Translations under genes and position numbers: made by a program
Shown: in pieces, positions 15,053 through 22,852 of the stretch
Numbering within the stretch: the first letter of the stretch is position 1
Layout: every line of letters starts with the position of its first letter
The notes under the pieces: model-generated
Seen by the model: only the letters and a program-made list of their open reading frames with translations
What the model was told of the DNA's origin: nothing
Databases searched by the model: none
Source: Candidatus Ornithospirochaeta stercorigallinarum
Lineage (GTDB): Bacteria > Spirochaetota > Spirochaetia > Sphaerochaetales > Sphaerochaetaceae
Direction: 5' to 3'
Assembly (NCBI GenBank): GCA_018711525.1
Contig: DVIF01000039.1
Coordinates: 1 to 34,123, forward strand
Length of the DNA: 34,123 nt

Positions 15053-15697
15053 CTCATCATAGGATGAGACGGAGTAGTCCGCCAGAGGGCTTTCATCTCC
15101 TTTGAAAGAGATGAATATGCTTTTCAGACCTGCATTCAGAGCTCCTTTTATGTCGCTTTTCTCACTGTCTCCGATTACGATAGTCCTTTTCCTGTCGAGA
15201 TTCTCTTCTCCCATGACGATGTCGAAGAAGGCTTTCTCGGGCTTCTGCGTACCCATCTCGGTCGAGATGAACAGACGTTTGAAGTACTTTCCCGTACCGG
15301 TGCCGTCTATCCTTCCATGCTGGGTTTTTGCTATCCCGTTTGTGATTATGTAGAGATTGTGGCGGCCGTATAGTTTTTCCAACAGTTCGATGGCACCGTC
15401 GATCATGATGCCGTTGGATGCAAGATAGTCCGTATAAAGCTCTCCCGCTTCCTTTGCGTCATACCCGAGGCCAAGGGCGGAGAAGAAGTCTTCGAACCTC
15501 TTCCAGCTGATCATATCCTGACTGATCAGGCCTTTCTCATAAAGATCCCATAGATGTGAGTTCTTCTCATGGTAGAGGTCTATGTTCTCACTGCTGTAGT
15601 CTATGCCGTAATGCTCGAAAACTTTTCCCAGGCTTATGTTTTCCGTAGCCTTGAAATCATAAAGTGTGCCGTCTGCATCAAAAAGAAGGTTCAACAT
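15014..15697 (-). CDS. HAD-superfamily hydrolase, YjjG-like nucleotidase
   Basis: The 227-residue haloacid dehalogenase-type phosphatase has motif I FDADGTLYDF (nucleophile Asp7, general acid Asp9), motif II IITNG near residue 117, the motif III region TQKPEKAFFD, and motif IV VIGDSEKSDIKGALNAG. The F/D-A-D-G-T-L-x-D-F form and length fit the YjjG branch (noncanonical pyrimidine nucleotidases), but substrate cannot be read from sequence. The gene is convergent with the FKBP lipoprotein gene and shares 39 bases with its 3' end. The start at 15697 is only 44 bases from the divergent membrane-protein gene. Confidence 0.88.
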   Translation of the reverse strand: MLNLLFDADGTLYDFKATENISLGKVFEHYGIDYSSENIDLYHEKNSHLWDLYEKGLISQDMISWKRFEDFFSALGLGYDAKEAGELYTDYLASNGIMIDGAIELLEKLYGRHNLYIITNGIAKTQHGRIDGTGTGKYFKRLFISTEMGTQKPEKAFFDIVMGEENLDRKRTIVIGDSEKSDIKGALNAGLKSIFISFKGDESPLADYSVSSYDELLEYIDKLDLEY

Positions 15698-15741
15698 GGC
15701 CTTATGCTACAAAATCATGTTAATATTTAATAGAGGTGAAA

Positions 15742-16308
15742 ATGAAAAAGCTCATATCCAGTATAATAACCGCACTCATTCCTTTTGTATTGGCCGTCCT
15801 GATGCTTGCATTTCCGAGCAGGACTGTCAGCATCGTCTTCTTCATGCTTGCCCTGTACATCCTTTATGGGGCTCTAAGGGATCTGTATATCGTATTGAAG
15901 GTGGATGCGCTTCCATCGAGGGTGAGGAATGTCTCTGTAGTGAAGAATGCGTTGAACATAATCCTTTCTGTGATTGTCATATTCCTCTCCTTCGCGAATC
16001 CTCAGGCGCTATTGGACATAGTCGTTTACATAATCGCACTGGATCTGCTTCTGACCGCGATTGCGGACAGCCTCGATTATGTGCTTCTCAGGCGTATGGG
16101 TATCAGGGACATCATCGCCATGGATGTCATCCTCAGGTATGTCTTTGCCTTAGTCATGTTCTTCTTCCCGTCTTTTATCTCGAGTACTTTCATCAAGATT
16201 GTCGCAATCATAATACTGGTGCTCTCCTCCCTTTATATTGCTTTCTGCGTTTTCGCATACAGAAATAAAAAAGATGAAATAATCGTAGAATACGAGGAGA
16301 AAGATTGA
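15742..16308 (+). CDS. Small multi-helix membrane protein (DUF308/HdeD-like)
   Basis: The 188-residue protein has about six hydrophobic segments arranged in pairs (for example IPFVLAVLMLAFP, VSIVFFMLALYILYGAL, ALNIILSVIVIFLSFANP, YVFALVMFFFPSF, IVAIIILVLSSLYIAFCVF) and a charged C-terminal tail. The 'I.L...P...(L/I)......L......GI' spacing recalls DUF308/HdeD proteins, but no catalytic or binding residue identifies a function. ATG 15742 follows GAGGTG closely; a GTG at 15736 is in frame two codons earlier. The gene is divergent from the HAD phosphatase and stops 32 bases before the his leader peptide. Confidence 0.7.
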   Translation: MKKLISSIITALIPFVLAVLMLAFPSRTVSIVFFMLALYILYGALRDLYIVLKVDALPSRVRNVSVVKNALNIILSVIVIFLSFANPQALLDIVVYIIALDLLLTAIADSLDYVLLRRMGIRDIIAMDVILRYVFALVMFFFPSFISSTFIKIVAIIILVLSSLYIAFCVFAYRNKKDEIIVEYEEKD

Positions 16309-16332
16309 CCAAAGTACTTTCTTTGGTTTAAA
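16305..16332 (+). promoter_or_regulatory. Candidate promoter of the histidine operon
   Basis: TTGACC at 16305-16310 (5 of 6 matches to -35) and TTTAAA at 16327-16332 (4 of 6 to -10) are 16 bases apart. TGG directly precedes the -10 (extended -10). The -35 overlaps the stop codon of the preceding membrane-protein gene. Transcription would start near 16339, just ahead of the leader-peptide ATG at 16341. Confidence 0.45.
16308..16327. repeat. Perfect inverted repeat within the his promoter
   Basis: Two 7-base arms, ACCAAAG (16308-16314) and CTTTGGT (16321-16327), are separated by TACTTT. The palindrome fills the -35/-10 spacer of the candidate his promoter, so it could be a repressor operator. 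It could also fold as a weak terminator for the upstream membrane-protein gene, but no T-run follows it. Confidence 0.5.
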
Positions 16333-16340
16333 AAAGGAAT

Positions 16341-16382
16341 ATGAAAGCTATTAAGAGACATCATCACCACTTTGTTTTCTGA
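16341..16382 (+). CDS. hisL: Histidine operon leader peptide
   Basis: A 13-codon open frame reads M-K-A-I-K-R-H-H-H-H-F-V-F, then stop, with four consecutive His codons (CAT CAT CAC CAC) at 16359-16370. It lies 84 bases before hisG, upstream of a terminator hairpin and a competing structure, exactly where an attenuation leader peptide belongs. In E. coli and Salmonella, hisL carries seven consecutive His codons and ribosome stalling there under histidine shortage prevents termination. A possible ribosome site AAGGA lies at 16334-16338, only two bases from the ATG, so initiation efficiency is uncertain. Four adjacent His codons at this position are very unlikely by chance. Confidence 0.77.
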   Translation: MKAIKRHHHHFVF

Positions 16383-16436
16383 CTTGTTTACCAGACGAGG
16401 TGGTTTTTGTCATATCAAAAGGTCGTCCTTTCTGGT
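16363..16436 (+). promoter_or_regulatory. Alternative RNA pairings of the his attenuator (1:2 helix and antiterminator)
   Basis: The segment ACCAGA-(C)-GAGG (16390-16400) can pair with CCTTTCTGGT (16427-16436). Six Watson-Crick pairs are followed by a bulged C and four more pairs, one of them G-U. This helix would occupy the loop region of the terminator at 16417-16448 and exclude it. Separately, ATCACC inside the His codons (16363-16368) can pair with GGTGGT (16399-16404). A ribosome stalled on the His codons would block that second helix and leave the antiterminator free. These pairings were found by eye, without energy calculation. Confidence 0.6.
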
Positions 16437-16448
16437 CGGCCTTTTTTT
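16417..16448 (+). terminator. Intrinsic terminator of the his attenuator
   Basis: AAAAGGTCG (16417-16425) pairs with CGGCCTTTT (16437-16445), with one G-U wobble. The stem can be extended inside by two G-C pairs after a U-U mismatch, leaving the short loop TTTCT. The stem runs straight into a T-run ending at 16448. The hairpin sits 18 bases before the hisG start codon and after the leader peptide, so it would end transcription when histidine is plentiful. Confidence 0.75.
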
Positions 16449-16466
16449 GTTTCCAAGGAGGTTGAG

Positions 16467-17336
16467 ATGCAAGAGGTTTTGAAAGTTGCGATACAGAAAA
16501 GCGGGAGGCTGAGCGAAAAGAGCCTTGAGATCATCAGAAGCTGCGGTATCGACTTCGCCACAGACAGCAGGGTCCTGAGGGAGAGGGCTGGGAACTTCCC
16601 CCTTGAGTTCCTTTTCGTCCGCGATGATGACATCCCGACATATGTACGCGATGGTGTTGCCGATATCGGAATCGTCGGAAGGAACGAATTCGATGAGTCC
16701 GGGTTCTATCTTGAGGTGGTGAAGGACCTTAAGTTCGCCAAGTGCAGGCTCAGCATCGCAGTCCCGAATGATTTCGACTACAAGGGGCTTGAGAGCCTTG
16801 AGGGAAAGAGGATTGCGACAAGCTACCCGAACATCATGATGAAGATATTGAAGGAGAAGGGTGTGAATGCGACTCCGGTGGTCGTTTCCGGCTCTGTGGA
16901 GATAACCCCCCAGGTCGGGATAGCGGACTGCATCTGCGACATAGTATCGACGGGGACGACCCTCAAGATGAATGGGCTTAAGGAGGCAGAGGAGATCTAC
17001 CGCTCATCTGCAATCATGATCGCTCGTCCGGGATTCACAAACACAGTCTCGGAGAAGAACAGGATATTGCAGCGCCTATTGGAGAGGATGGATGCTGTCG
17101 AGCTTGCAAAGAACAAGAAGTACATCCTTTTCAACCTTCCCTCAGAGAAGCTTGATGAGGCTGCATCAATCATCGGAGGTATGAAGAGCCCGACTGTGAC
17201 TCCGCTTATGGACAGGTCATGGCTCAGCGTCCAGTCCGTTGTGAGCGAGGACCGTTTCTGGTCCGTATTCGAGGATTTGAAGGCGATAGGAGCTGAGGGA
17301 ATCCTTGTAATGAACATCGAGAAGATGACGGAGTAG
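16467..17336 (+). CDS. hisG: ATP phosphoribosyltransferase, long form
   Basis: First step of histidine synthesis: ATP and PRPP give phosphoribosyl-ATP. At 289 residues this is the long form with a C-terminal ACT-like domain that binds histidine for feedback inhibition (about 215-289, FNLPSEKLDEAASIIGGMKSPTVTPL region). No hisZ is needed or seen. The N-terminus VLKVAIQKSGRLSEKSLE and the PRPP-loop segment CDIVSTGTTLKMNGLKE are characteristic. ATG 16467 follows a strong AAGGAGG (16455-16461). The frame is open to 16407, but that part covers the attenuator. hisD starts 3 bases after the stop. Confidence 0.96.
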   Translation: MQEVLKVAIQKSGRLSEKSLEIIRSCGIDFATDSRVLRERAGNFPLEFLFVRDDDIPTYVRDGVADIGIVGRNEFDESGFYLEVVKDLKFAKCRLSIAVPNDFDYKGLESLEGKRIATSYPNIMMKILKEKGVNATPVVVSGSVEITPQVGIADCICDIVSTGTTLKMNGLKEAEEIYRSSAIMIARPGFTNTVSEKNRILQRLLERMDAVELAKNKKYILFNLPSEKLDEAASIIGGMKSPTVTPLMDRSWLSVQSVVSEDRFWSVFEDLKAIGAEGILVMNIEKMTE

Positions 17337-17339
17337 TGT

Positions 17340-18623
17340 ATGTTGGATTTCTTCTATAACCCGGATGAGAAGGAGCTTGATAGGCTTCTTGAGAGGAACA
17401 ACGATAACAATGAGGACATTCTTTCTTCTGTGAGAGCCATCATGGAGGATGTGAGGACAAGGGGGGATGAGGCGCTTTATGAATATGCCCTCCGCTATGA
17501 TAACTCAGACCTCGACAGCCTCTTTGTCTCGAAAGAGGAGATCGATCAGGCCGAACAGATGATAAAGCCTGAACTCAGGGATGCCATCCGCCTCGCCGCA
17601 TGCAATATAAGGACGTTCCATGAGACGCAGATAAGAGAGGGGGAGAGATGTGAGACGATGGAAGGAGTCGAGCTTTGGAGGAAGATAGTTCCTATATCAA
17701 AGCCCGGTCTCTATGTCCCTGGAGGAACGGCTCCTCTTTTCTCGACCGTCCTGATGCTTGCAATCCCCGCCCATGTGGCAGGCTGCAGGGACATAATGCT
17801 TGCAACACCTGCGAAGGACAACAGGATGAACCCCGCAATACTCTATGCCGCCAAACTCTCCGGTGTCGACAGGATACTCAAGGTCGGAGGGGCTCAGGCG
17901 ATTGCCGCATTCACATACGGCACCGAGAGTGTTGAGAGAAGGAACAAGATCTTCGGACCCGGCAACAGGTTCGTCTCCTTTGCAAAGATGGAGGCGAGCC
18001 GCACTGTCTCAATAGACATGCTTGCAGGGCCGAGCGAGGTGATGGTCCTTGCCGACAGCTCCGCCAGTCCTTTATATATCGCAACCGATCTTCTTTCCCA
18101 GGCTGAGCATGGCCCTGACAGCCAGGCGATCCTGGTGTTCATCGGAAAAAGGAAAGATGCAGAGGAGATGAAGGATGATGTGCTGAGGGAGACGGAGCGC
18201 CTTTTAAGGGAACTTGAAAGAAGTGAATACATGCTTAAAAGTCTTGAGCATTCGAGGATTCTTGCATTCTCCTCAACAGAAGATGCCATGAAAGCTGTGA
18301 ACGAGTACGCGCCTGAGCATCTGATAATAAACACAGCAGATCCTGAGAGTCTGCTAGAGCTTGTCGAGTCTGCAGGATCCGTGTTCCTCGGACCTTACAG
18401 CCCCGAGAGTGCAGGGGACTATGCAAGCGGGACGAACCACACCCTTCCCACAAGCGGATTCGCCAAGTCCTCTTCCGGGGTCTCCGTGGATTCCTTCATC
18501 AAGAAGATTACAGTACAGAAGCTCAGCAGGAAGGGCGCTGAGAACATAGGAAGGGCCGTCATGGAGATGGCTGAGGCTGAGAGCCTTTATGCACATAAGG
18601 AGGCGATGAGGGTACGATTATGA
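17340..18623 (+). CDS. hisD: Histidinol dehydrogenase
   Basis: Last two oxidation steps, L-histidinol to L-histidine with NAD and a catalytic zinc. The 427-residue length is standard. Family segments are YVPGGTAPLFSTVLMLAIPA, GGAQAIAAFTYGTESV, GPGNRFVSFAKM and AGPSEVMVLAD. The zinc/catalytic residues lie in QAEHGPDSQA (near 254-257), in YAPEHLIINT, and in AGDYASGTNHTLPT (near 360-366). The start is ATG 17340, three bases after hisG; no other start fits better. The stop overlaps the hisC start as ATGA. Confidence 0.97.
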   Translation: MLDFFYNPDEKELDRLLERNNDNNEDILSSVRAIMEDVRTRGDEALYEYALRYDNSDLDSLFVSKEEIDQAEQMIKPELRDAIRLAACNIRTFHETQIREGERCETMEGVELWRKIVPISKPGLYVPGGTAPLFSTVLMLAIPAHVAGCRDIMLATPAKDNRMNPAILYAAKLSGVDRILKVGGAQAIAAFTYGTESVERRNKIFGPGNRFVSFAKMEASRTVSIDMLAGPSEVMVLADSSASPLYIATDLLSQAEHGPDSQAILVFIGKRKDAEEMKDDVLRETERLLRELERSEYMLKSLEHSRILAFSSTEDAMKAVNEYAPEHLIINTADPESLLELVESAGSVFLGPYSPESAGDYASGTNHTLPTSGFAKSSSGVSVDSFIKKITVQKLSRKGAENIGRAVMEMAEAESLYAHKEAMRVRL

Positions 18624-19678
18624 TAGCAGATTATATGAGAAGCCATATTCTCAGCCTTGAAAGCTATACATCGGCACGTGATGAGTTCTCAGGGTATGCA
18701 GAGGTATATCTGGATGCGAATGAGAACTGGAAGGATTTCTCCCTCTCAGGTAAGAACAGATACCCCGATCCCCATGCCTCAGAGCTGAGGAGAAAAATAG
18801 AAGAGGTGATGGGCTTTAGAGTGGAGAATACCGTGCTTGGTAACGGTTCCGATGAGCTGATAGACATGCTTATCAGGATCTTCGCAGAGCCCGGGAAGGA
18901 TTGTGTCCTGATAGAGCGGCCTACATATGGGGAATACAAGGTGTTCGCAGAGATAAACGGGGTGGAGGTGATCAACGTCCCACTGACTGATTCCCTTGAG
19001 CTTGATGTCGATGCGATAAAGAGCTCAATTGATGAGAAGAGCCCCAAGATCGTATTCATCTGTTCTCCGAACAACCCCACAGGCAGAAGCTATGACATTG
19101 ATGTGATCAGAGAGATCGCCGACTACAATCCGTCCCTTACAGTAATAGATGAGGCTTATGCCGATTTCGATCCTTCATTTGTCAGTGCCTATACCCTGCT
19201 TAAGGATAATGAGAGGGTGGCAGTCTTAAGGACGTTCTCCAAGTATTGGGCCCTTGCCGCATCACGTATCGGCATACTCATAGCATCCCCTGTGGTGATA
19301 AAAGCGGTCAACAAGATAAAAGCTCCGTACAACGTCTCACTTTCTGCACAGCGTGACGGTCTTGAGGCCCTAGGGAATGCCGATGGGAGAAAGGCCGTCC
19401 TTGAAGAGATCCTTGGAGAGAAGAAGAGGCTTGAAGGGGAGTTTGGAAGGTTCTCTTTTGTTGAGAAAATCTACAGAAGTGATGCCAACTTCCTCCTGAT
19501 AAAGGTCAGCGATGCCGACGCTCTCTATTTATATCTCATGAAGAAGGGTATAATCGTCCGTAACCGGAGCCGTGAACCGCTTCTTTCCAACACCCTCAGG
19601 ATCACCATCGGTTCCAAAGAGGAGAACGACAAGCTTCTGGAGGCTTTTGATGAAAGGGAAAAAAGTACTGTTTCTTGA
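18620..19678 (+). CDS. hisC: Histidinol-phosphate aminotransferase
   Basis: PLP-dependent class I/II aminotransferase that converts imidazole-acetol phosphate and glutamate to histidinol phosphate. In 352 residues, recognisable segments are YLDANENWKDF, RYPDPHASELRRKI, LGNGSDELIDMLIR, the substrate loop CSPNNPTGRSYD, and VIDEAYADF (cofactor Asp). The Schiff-base Lys208 is in TFSKYWALAASRIG, and RITIG with the carboxylate-binding Arg is near the end. It overlaps hisD by 4 bases and hisB by 29 bases. Confidence 0.96.
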   Translation: MIADYMRSHILSLESYTSARDEFSGYAEVYLDANENWKDFSLSGKNRYPDPHASELRRKIEEVMGFRVENTVLGNGSDELIDMLIRIFAEPGKDCVLIERPTYGEYKVFAEINGVEVINVPLTDSLELDVDAIKSSIDEKSPKIVFICSPNNPTGRSYDIDVIREIADYNPSLTVIDEAYADFDPSFVSAYTLLKDNERVAVLRTFSKYWALAASRIGILIASPVVIKAVNKIKAPYNVSLSAQRDGLEALGNADGRKAVLEEILGEKKRLEGEFGRFSFVEKIYRSDANFLLIKVSDADALYLYLMKKGIIVRNRSREPLLSNTLRITIGSKEENDKLLEAFDEREKSTVS

Positions 19679-20774
19679 CCGTGACGGGGTCATAGTGAAT
19701 GAGACCCAGGTCGACAGCTATGAGAGGATAATCTACATCCCTCATGTGTTCGAGGCCCTGAGGAGGCTGCGTCGTGAAAGCGATTTTGAATTCGTCATGG
19801 TCTCCAACCAGGATGGGGTGGGAACCCCGTCGTTCCCATATGATGATTTCAAGAAATGCCAGGAGAGGATAATCGCAACGCTCGAAGGGGAGGACATCTA
19901 TTTCGATGATATAAACATAGATTTCTCCCTTCCTGAGGACAGCTGCCCGACACGTAAGCCATCAAGCCTGATGGTCGAGGACTATAAGAGCGGAGAGTGG
20001 GACCTTTCATCTTCCTTCATGGTCGGAGACAGGATCACCGATATGATTCTTGCAAAGAACATAGGATGCAGGGGGATACTTCTGAACAAGGGTGTTGAGA
20101 TTCCTGAGGATTTGAAGGATACGGTTTCCCTTGAGACGGATTCCTGGCTTGAGATTCTATCATTCCTCCTTCCCGATCGCAGTCTGCTTCCTCATAGGAG
20201 GGCGGAGCTGGAGAGGAAGACCAAGGAGACCGATATTTCACTTTCGATAGACCTCGACGGTACGGGCAAAGGTGAGATTGTTACTGGAATCGGGTTTTTC
20301 GACCATATGCTTTCTCAGATTGTGAGGCATTCACGGTATGACATAAACGGCACGGTCAAAGGGGACTTTGATGTGGATGAGCACCATAGTGTGGAGGACC
20401 TTGCCATCACCCTGGGCTCTCTTATCGGAAAAGCCCTGGGGGACAAGAGGGGGATAGAGCGGTACGGATATGAGATACTCACAATGGATGATGTCGTTGC
20501 GACAGTCGCCCTCGATTTCTCAGGACGTCCGGATTTCATTTATGATGTGGATATCAGAAGGGAGTATATAGGATCGTTTCCTGTCGAGATGATAAGGCAT
20601 TTCTTCAAATCATTTTCCGACAGCGCACGGATGAACCTTTACATAAAAGTCTCTGATGGGAACTCCCATCATCAGGCGGAGGCCGTTTTCAAAGCCTTTG
20701 CACGTGCCCTCAGGAAAGCCAGCAGACGGATTGCCGGAGCAACTGATATCTCAAGTACGAAAGGAGTTCTGTGA
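19650..20774 (+). CDS. hisB: Bifunctional histidinol-phosphatase / imidazoleglycerol-phosphate dehydratase
   Basis: A two-domain fusion of 374 residues. Residues 1-165 are a HAD phosphatase (FLDRDGVIVNE with Asp10 and Asp12; VMVSNQDGVGT; MVGDRITDMILAKNIGCRG). Residues about 185-374 are the dehydratase, with paired histidine motifs DEHHSVEDLAITLG and GNSHHQAEAVFKAFARALR and the end SSTKGVL. In E. coli the phosphatase loop 'CPHxPxDxCxCRKP' binds zinc; here it reads DFSLPEDSCPTRKP, keeping only one of the four ligands. This form recalls Bacteroidota HisB rather than enteric HisB. ATG 19650 follows GGAGG; the frame is open to 19572 within hisC. Confidence 0.95.
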   Translation: MKGKKVLFLDRDGVIVNETQVDSYERIIYIPHVFEALRRLRRESDFEFVMVSNQDGVGTPSFPYDDFKKCQERIIATLEGEDIYFDDINIDFSLPEDSCPTRKPSSLMVEDYKSGEWDLSSSFMVGDRITDMILAKNIGCRGILLNKGVEIPEDLKDTVSLETDSWLEILSFLLPDRSLLPHRRAELERKTKETDISLSIDLDGTGKGEIVTGIGFFDHMLSQIVRHSRYDINGTVKGDFDVDEHHSVEDLAITLGSLIGKALGDKRGIERYGYEILTMDDVVATVALDFSGRPDFIYDVDIRREYIGSFPVEMIRHFFKSFSDSARMNLYIKVSDGNSHHQAEAVFKAFARALRKASRRIAGATDISSTKGVL

Positions 20775-21364
20775 TGACCGTTGTCATAAAATACAATGCA
20801 GGCAATGTGCAGAGCGTGATGTGCGCCCTCAAGCGTCTGGGCATCGAGGCGGTACTCAGTGATGATGAGCATCTTATCAGAAGTGCCGACCATGTGATCT
20901 TCCCCGGTGTGGGGGAGGCCGGGTCCGCGATGTCGTACCTGGAGGAAAAGGGCATGGTGGATATCATCAGAGGCCTCAGGATGCCGTTTCTAGGCATATG
21001 CCTTGGTATGCAGCTCCTCTCTTCCTTCTCAGAAGAAGGGAGTGCGAAGTGCCTGGATATAATACCTGTCGGGATAAAGCTTTTTGAGAGGAACAGGGGG
21101 TATAAGATTCCTCATATCGGGTGGAACAATGTCTCTTTTGAAACTGACTGCCCCCTTTTCAGAGGCATCGGTAAAGACAGCTGGTTCTATTTTGTACACT
21201 CATATTACGCAACCCTTTCAGACTATACCATCGCAAGGACGGATTATGATGGAATTACTTTTTCCTCCGCACTCTCCCGCGATAACTTCTATGGTGTGCA
21301 GTTCCATCCGGAGAAGAGCGGGGATGCGGGGCTGAAGCTTCTTAAGAACTTTCTGGAGATGTGA
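20774..21364 (+). CDS. hisH: Imidazole glycerol phosphate synthase, glutaminase subunit
   Basis: Supplies ammonia from glutamine to HisF. In 196 residues it has the class I glutamine amidotransferase triad: nucleophile Cys76 in FLGICLGMQLL, and His178 and Glu180 in VQFHPEKSG. The N-terminus TVVIKYNAGNVQSV and the oxyanion segment FPGVGEAGSAM are typical of HisH. The start is ATG 20774, overlapping the hisB stop as TGATG, with AAGGAG seven bases ahead; a GTG at 20771 is also in frame. Confidence 0.97.
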   Translation: MTVVIKYNAGNVQSVMCALKRLGIEAVLSDDEHLIRSADHVIFPGVGEAGSAMSYLEEKGMVDIIRGLRMPFLGICLGMQLLSSFSEEGSAKCLDIIPVGIKLFERNRGYKIPHIGWNNVSFETDCPLFRGIGKDSWFYFVHSYYATLSDYTIARTDYDGITFSSALSRDNFYGVQFHPEKSGDAGLKLLKNFLEM

Positions 21365-21366
21365 AT

Positions 21367-22086
21367 ATGGATATCATACCTGCTATAGACATAATGGACG
21401 GGCATTGCGTGCGACTGAGAAAAGGGGATTACGGGAGTGCTAGAAGCTACTCCTCAGATCCCCTCTCCATGGCCAGGACTTTTGAGGATGCGGGTCTTCA
21501 TCGTCTTCATCTTGTGGACCTTGACGGGGCGAAGGGAAGGGGGATCTGCAACCTTGATGTGCTTGAGAGGATTGCGTCAAAGACCAGTCTTGTAGTCGAT
21601 TTCGGAGGTGGGATAAAAAACGAGGAGGCAATCGCTTCTGCGTTTAATGCAGGGGCTGCCTATGTCACATGCGGCTCTCTCGCAATCAAGGACAGGCCTC
21701 TTACCCTCTCCTTCCTGGAAAGATACGGTGGCAGACTGATCCTAGGGGCCGATTCCGAGAACGGGCGGGTAAAGGCCTCTGGCTGGCTTGAGGATGGAGG
21801 GGTCGATGTCATCGATTTCATAAAAAGCTATGAGGGTAGAGGATTCAGCTATCTCATACCTACGGATATCGCAAGGGATGGAATGCTCTCAGGTCCTTCC
21901 TTCTCCCTTTATGAGAAGATAATGAAGTCTTCATCAATCCCCCTGATAGCATCGGGAGGCATCTCTTCCCTCTCCGATCTCGTAGCCTTGAAGAAGATGG
22001 GGCTCTCAGGTGCGATTGTCGGCAAGGCGTATTATGAAGGGCTTATTACACTCGATGATATGAAGGAGGTCTCTGATGCTTGCTAA
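21367..22086 (+). CDS. hisA: ProFAR isomerase (phosphoribosylformimino-5-aminoimidazole carboxamide ribotide isomerase)
   Basis: A beta/alpha-barrel isomerase for the Amadori rearrangement step. In 239 residues the catalytic Asp8 is in [20 protein letters not shown], and the second acid is in [10 protein letters not shown]. The phosphate-binding loops are VDFGGGIKN and [16 protein letters not shown] 21367 lies eight bases after GGAG; the GTG at 21361, two codons earlier, is less likely. It overlaps hisF by 11 bases. Confidence 0.97.
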   Translation: MDIIPAIDIMDGHCVRLRKGDYGSARSYSSDPLSMARTFEDAGLHRLHLVDLDGAKGRGICNLDVLERIASKTSLVVDFGGGIKNEEAIASAFNAGAAYVTCGSLAIKDRPLTLSFLERYGGRLILGADSENGRVKASGWLEDGGVDVIDFIKSYEGRGFSYLIPTDIARDGMLSGPSFSLYEKIMKSSSIPLIASGGISSLSDLVALKKMGLSGAIVGKAYYEGLITLDDMKEVSDAC

Positions 22087-22840
22087 AAGAATAATCCCAT
22101 GTCTCGATATAAAGGACGGACGTGTCGTCAAGGGAATAAACTTCCTCTCCCTCCGTGATGCGGGAAGCCCTGTGGAGATGGCTCGGCTCTATAGTGAGCT
22201 CGGTGCGGATGAGCTTGTCTTCCTGGATATCACGGCAACGGTTGAAAAGAGGAAGAACCTTGCCTCCCTTGTGCGGGATATAAGTGAGAACATCAGCATC
22301 CCTTTCACAGTCGGAGGAGGGATCAAGAGCGTTGATGATGCATATGATGTGATAAACAGCGGTGCGGACAAGGTCAGCATAAACAGTGCCGCCGTCCGTC
22401 GTCCTTCCTTGATTGATGAGCTTGCAGGGACTTTCGGGAGCCAGTGCGTCGTTCTTGCCGCAGATGTGAGGAGAAGCACAGAGCATGAATCGGGGTATGA
22501 AATCGTAATAGACGGAGGAAGAAGGCGTACAGGAATCGATGCCCTGTCCTGGATAAAGGAGGCGGAAGGGAGAGGAGCGGGGGAGATCCTGCTTACTTCA
22601 ATGGACCATGACGGTACAAAAAACGGCTTTGCTATTGACTTGAATTCAAGAATAAGTAGTAATATTGATATTCCACTGATTGCTTCTGGTGGCGCAGGTA
22701 AGATGGACGATTTCTATGACGTCTTCACAGAAGGGAGGGCCGATGCAGCTCTAGCCGCTTCGGTGTTCCATTTTCATGAAATAGACATCATGGAGCTCAA
22801 AAGGTATTTAAAAAGTAGGGGAATAGCTGTTAGAATTTAA
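22076..22840 (+). CDS. hisF: Imidazole glycerol phosphate synthase, cyclase subunit
   Basis: A beta/alpha-barrel cyclase that works with HisH to make imidazole glycerol phosphate and AICAR. In 254 residues the catalytic residues are Asp11 ([15 protein letters not shown]) and Asp130 (VVLAADVRR). The phosphate loops are [11 protein letters not shown] and [13 protein letters not shown]. The AICAR product links this operon to purine metabolism. AAGGAGG precedes ATG 22076 inside the end of hisA. A stretch at about 22620-22680 is more AT-rich than the rest, without breaking the frame. Confidence 0.97.
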   Translation: MLAKRIIPCLDIKDGRVVKGINFLSLRDAGSPVEMARLYSELGADELVFLDITATVEKRKNLASLVRDISENISIPFTVGGGIKSVDDAYDVINSGADKVSINSAAVRRPSLIDELAGTFGSQCVVLAADVRRSTEHESGYEIVIDGGRRRTGIDALSWIKEAEGRGAGEILLTSMDHDGTKNGFAIDLNSRISSNIDIPLIASGGAGKMDDFYDVFTEGRADAALAASVFHFHEIDIMELKRYLKSRGIAVRI

Positions 22841-22852
22841 CTGGAGGAGAAG

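Noticed and set aside
16407-16466. Longer hisG start upstream of 16467
   Set aside because: The extra codons cover the attenuator terminator and T-run; AAGGAGG directly before ATG 16467 and HisG homology fix the start.
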